Assembly (NCBI GenBank): GCA_041917855.1
Contig: JAYRWT010000016.1
Span: 1-5,847 of the forward strand
Length of the DNA: 5,847 bases
Direction of reading: 5' to 3'
Origin: CALBLZ01 sp041917855
GTDB lineage: Bacteria > Patescibacteriota > UBA1384 > CAILIB01
The notes under the pieces were generated by a model that was not told the origin of the DNA, did not search any database, and saw only the letters and a list, made by a program, of their open reading frames with translations. A program made the position numbers and the translations under genes. This document shows, piece after piece, positions 3,962 through 5,847 of the stretch. How positions within the stretch are numbered: the stretch's first letter is position 1; each line of letters begins with the position of its first letter.

Positions 3962-5847
3962 TTAATCCAGTAACTCCTTCATACTCAGAGAGATACGCCC
4001 CTTTTCAGGGTCAACGGCAATAACTTTAACGCGTACTACATCCCCCGCCTTTACGTAGTCACTTACCAAGTTAATACGTTCCTTGGCTACCTGAGAAATG
4101 TGCACCATACCTTCTTTGTTAGGCAAGATTTGCACAACCGCGCCAATTTCCTTACGCGGATCCATGCGGTCCTTAATAATTTGGATCACTGGTCCCTCGT
4201 AGATTTCACCTACCTCAACAGTTTTGCCAATAGCCTTCACTGCTTCAATTGCTATCTTAGCCATCTCGGAGTCTGTAGAAGAGATTAGGACGGTTCCGTC
4301 TTCCTCAATATCGATAGTGGTAACTTCCTTGCCACCGGCAGTGGCAATAATGCCGTTGATGTTCTTACCGCCAGGGCCAATCAGTTCACCGATCTTTTCT
4401 GGGTCAATCTGCACGGCGACGATGCGTGGTGCATACTTACCTAGCTCTTTGCGGGGCTCAGGAATTACTGCCAACATTTTCTCCATAATCTCTAAGCGGC
4501 CTTGATATGCCTGCGTAAGCGTCTGCTCAACAATCGGCCAGGTGAGACCTTCAATCTTGGTATCCATCTGGATTGCGGTAATGCCATCCTTGGTGCCCGC
4601 AATCTTAAAGTCCATGTCGCCAGCAAAGTCCTCAAGACCCTGCAGGTCAGTTAGAACCTTAAATTCAGAGGCATCGTCGTTGGTGACAAGTCCCATAGCA
4701 ATACCAGAAACCGGCTTGCGGATAGGTACACCTGCGTCCATCAGGGACAGGGTAGAGCCACAGGTTGCAGCCATAGAGGATGAACCGTTAGATGAAAGCG
4801 TCTCTGAAACTAGGCGAATTGTGTAGGGAAAATCTTCTTTTGCCGGAAGTACTGGTAGTAGAGCTCGCTCGGCTAGGGCCCCATGACCAATCTCACGGCG
4901 AGAAGAGCCTCGCAATGGTGAAACTTCTCCGGTAGAGAACGGCGGGAAGTTGTAATGGTGCATGTAGCGCTTGGTGCCCTCTGTGCTCATGGTCTCGATC
5001 ATCTGCTCATCTCCTGGAGAGCCAAGAGTGGCAATAGTCAGGGCCTGGGTTTGGCCACGGGTGAATAATCCTGAGCCGTGTACACGTGGGATAAGGCCAA
5101 CCTCAACGCTGATTGGTCGCACTTCGGTAATACCACGGCCATCTGGACGGTCATCATGTTCAAGGATGGCAACACGTACATACTTCTCTACCAGACTGTT
5201 AAAGGCTCCTTTAACGTCTACCTGCTTATACTCACCTTCAAACTTGGCACAGGTCTCAACTAGGAGCGAATCCAACGCAGCGCTGCGCTCTGAGCGATCC
5301 TTAAGCTTGAAAGCTGCTTCAATGTGCTTCCAGGTATACTCTTTTACAGCATCTGCAACGGAGATGCCTTCTTTGACAGCTGCGGCAGGTGCTTCGTACT
5401 TCTTAAAGAACTTGAGTTGAGTAGCAATAACCTTCTGCATTTCCTTGTGGGCTAGCTTCATAGCCTCAAGCATCACCTTTTCTGGAACTTCGTTAGCGCC
5501 AGCTTCAACCATCATCACGCGCTCAGCTGTTCCGGCAATCACTAGGTCAAGGTCAGAGCTCTTCATCTGGCTACGGGTAGGGTTTACCACTAATTTGCCG
5601 TCAATCATGCCAATGCGGCAGGCACCAACAGGACCCCTAAAGGCAGTTGCGCCAGCCTTACAAACAGCGGCGGAGGCGGCAATAATACCCAGGATGTCTG
5701 GGTCGTTCTCGCCGTCTACAGCAAGAACGGTAACGACAATTTGCACGTCCTTACGTGACTTTTTATCAAAGAGCGGACGAAGTGGTCGGTCGATCAGGCG
5801 AGCAGTCAGAATTGCTTCCTCGGAAGGGCGCGATTCGCGCTTGATAA
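3962..5847 (-). CDS. pnp: polyribonucleotide nucleotidyltransferase (PNPase), 5' end beyond window
   Basis: PNPase degrades RNA 3' to 5' with phosphate, releasing nucleoside diphosphates. The frame stays open to the right edge: 628 in-frame codons with the stop at 3962-3964. The first visible residues, IKRESRPSEE, match the FFRR-loop region near residue 78 of the E. coli enzyme, so about 75-80 residues are missing. Counting from the isoleucine at 5845, the order is: end of RNase PH core 1 to about 135, a helical linker to about 230, RNase PH core 2 to about 450 with FTRGQTQAL, GHGAL and SNGSSSM, then a KH domain (GPGG at 490-493) and an S1 domain (about 547-623). D406, D412 and K414 match the metal-binding D486, D492 and K494 of E. 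coli, so it should be active. The S1 domain has about eight extra residues (near KDRMDPRKEIGAVV) where E. coli has VDFGAFV. The GTG at 5746 is internal, not the start. The protein ends directly after the S1 domain. Confidence 0.96.
   Translation of the reverse strand, partial: IKRESRPSEEAILTARLIDRPLRPLFDKKSRKDVQIVVTVLAVDGENDPDILGIIAASAAVCKAGATAFRGPVGACRIGMIDGKLVVNPTRSQMKSSDLDLVIAGTAERVMMVEAGANEVPEKVMLEAMKLAHKEMQKVIATQLKFFKKYEAPAAAVKEGISVADAVKEYTWKHIEAAFKLKDRSERSAALDSLLVETCAKFEGEYKQVDVKGAFNSLVEKYVRVAILEHDDRPDGRGITEVRPISVEVGLIPRVHGSGLFTRGQTQALTIATLGSPGDEQMIETMSTEGTKRYMHHYNFPPFSTGEVSPLRGSSRREIGHGALAERALLPVLPAKEDFPYTIRLVSETLSSNGSSSMAATCGSTLSLMDAGVPIRKPVSGIAMGLVTNDDASEFKVLTDLQGLEDFAGDMDFKIAGTKDGITAIQMDTKIEGLTWPIVEQTLTQAYQGRLEIMEKMLAVIPEPRKELGKYAPRIVAVQIDPEKIGELIGPGGKNINGIIATAGGKEVTTIDIEEDGTVLISSTDSEMAKIAIEAVKAIGKTVEVGEIYEGPVIQIIKDRMDPRKEIGAVVQILPNKEGMVHISQVAKERINLVSDYVKAGDVVRVKVIAVDPEKGRISLSMKELLD

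Noticed and set aside
4971..5420. Plus-strand open frame of 149 codons over pnp, and similar frames at 4224-4505 and 4542-4826
   Set aside because: They are antisense to the strongly conserved PNPase coding sequence and show Ser/Arg-rich composition typical of shadow frames.
5744..5746. GTG as the pnp start codon
   Set aside because: The frame continues upstream for 33 more codons to the edge and encodes conserved PNPase sequence (RPSEE and LIDRPLRPLF), so the true start is outside the window.
1..5847. CRISPR array, insertion sequence, phage or defence system
   Set aside because: No regularly spaced repeats, transposase, terminal inverted repeats, integrase or recognised defence gene could be found on either strand.

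Overview
The window looks like chromosomal housekeeping DNA from a bacterium of the Patescibacteria (Candidate Phyla Radiation), most likely near Saccharibacteria. This placement is an inference. The S1 protein has a second domain containing FLPVSQLASEHYPRV, the PNPase S1 domain carries a short insertion, and the window encodes two small three-helix membrane proteins, one with a Lys/Pro-rich tail. I associate these traits with that group, but no search was possible. The standard genetic code fits all the genes; I saw no in-frame TGA that needs recoding.

Layout from left to right: (1) Minus strand, 1-1690, a likely transcription unit read right to left: tRNA-Leu(GAG), then a 139-residue membrane protein starting only 12 nt after the tRNA CCA end, then rpsA (ribosomal protein S1, four S1 domains), whose C-terminal end runs off the left edge. 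(2) Plus strand, 1805-3160: a divergent ComM-like AAA+ ATPase, with a -10-like box placed so that its mRNA may be leaderless. (3) Plus strand, 3296-3371: a tRNA whose anticodon reads UAU (Ile, AUA codons), followed by a hairpin terminator. (4) Minus strand, 3429-3803: a 124-residue membrane protein of higher GC than comM, with its own good sigma70-type promoter and a small leader hairpin. (5) Minus strand, 3962-5847: pnp (polynucleotide phosphorylase), 5' end beyond the right edge, closed by a strong intrinsic terminator.

The genes serve translation (S1, two tRNAs), RNA decay and processing (PNPase) and DNA uptake or recombination (ComM-like), plus two membrane proteins of unknown role. I see no CRISPR array, insertion sequence, phage gene or toxin-antitoxin pair, and nothing that clearly amounts to an undescribed system. 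The points most worth a second look are the rare tRNA-Ile(UAU), the altered motifs and shortened hairpin region of the ComM-like ATPase, and the two start sites without Shine-Dalgarno sequences.
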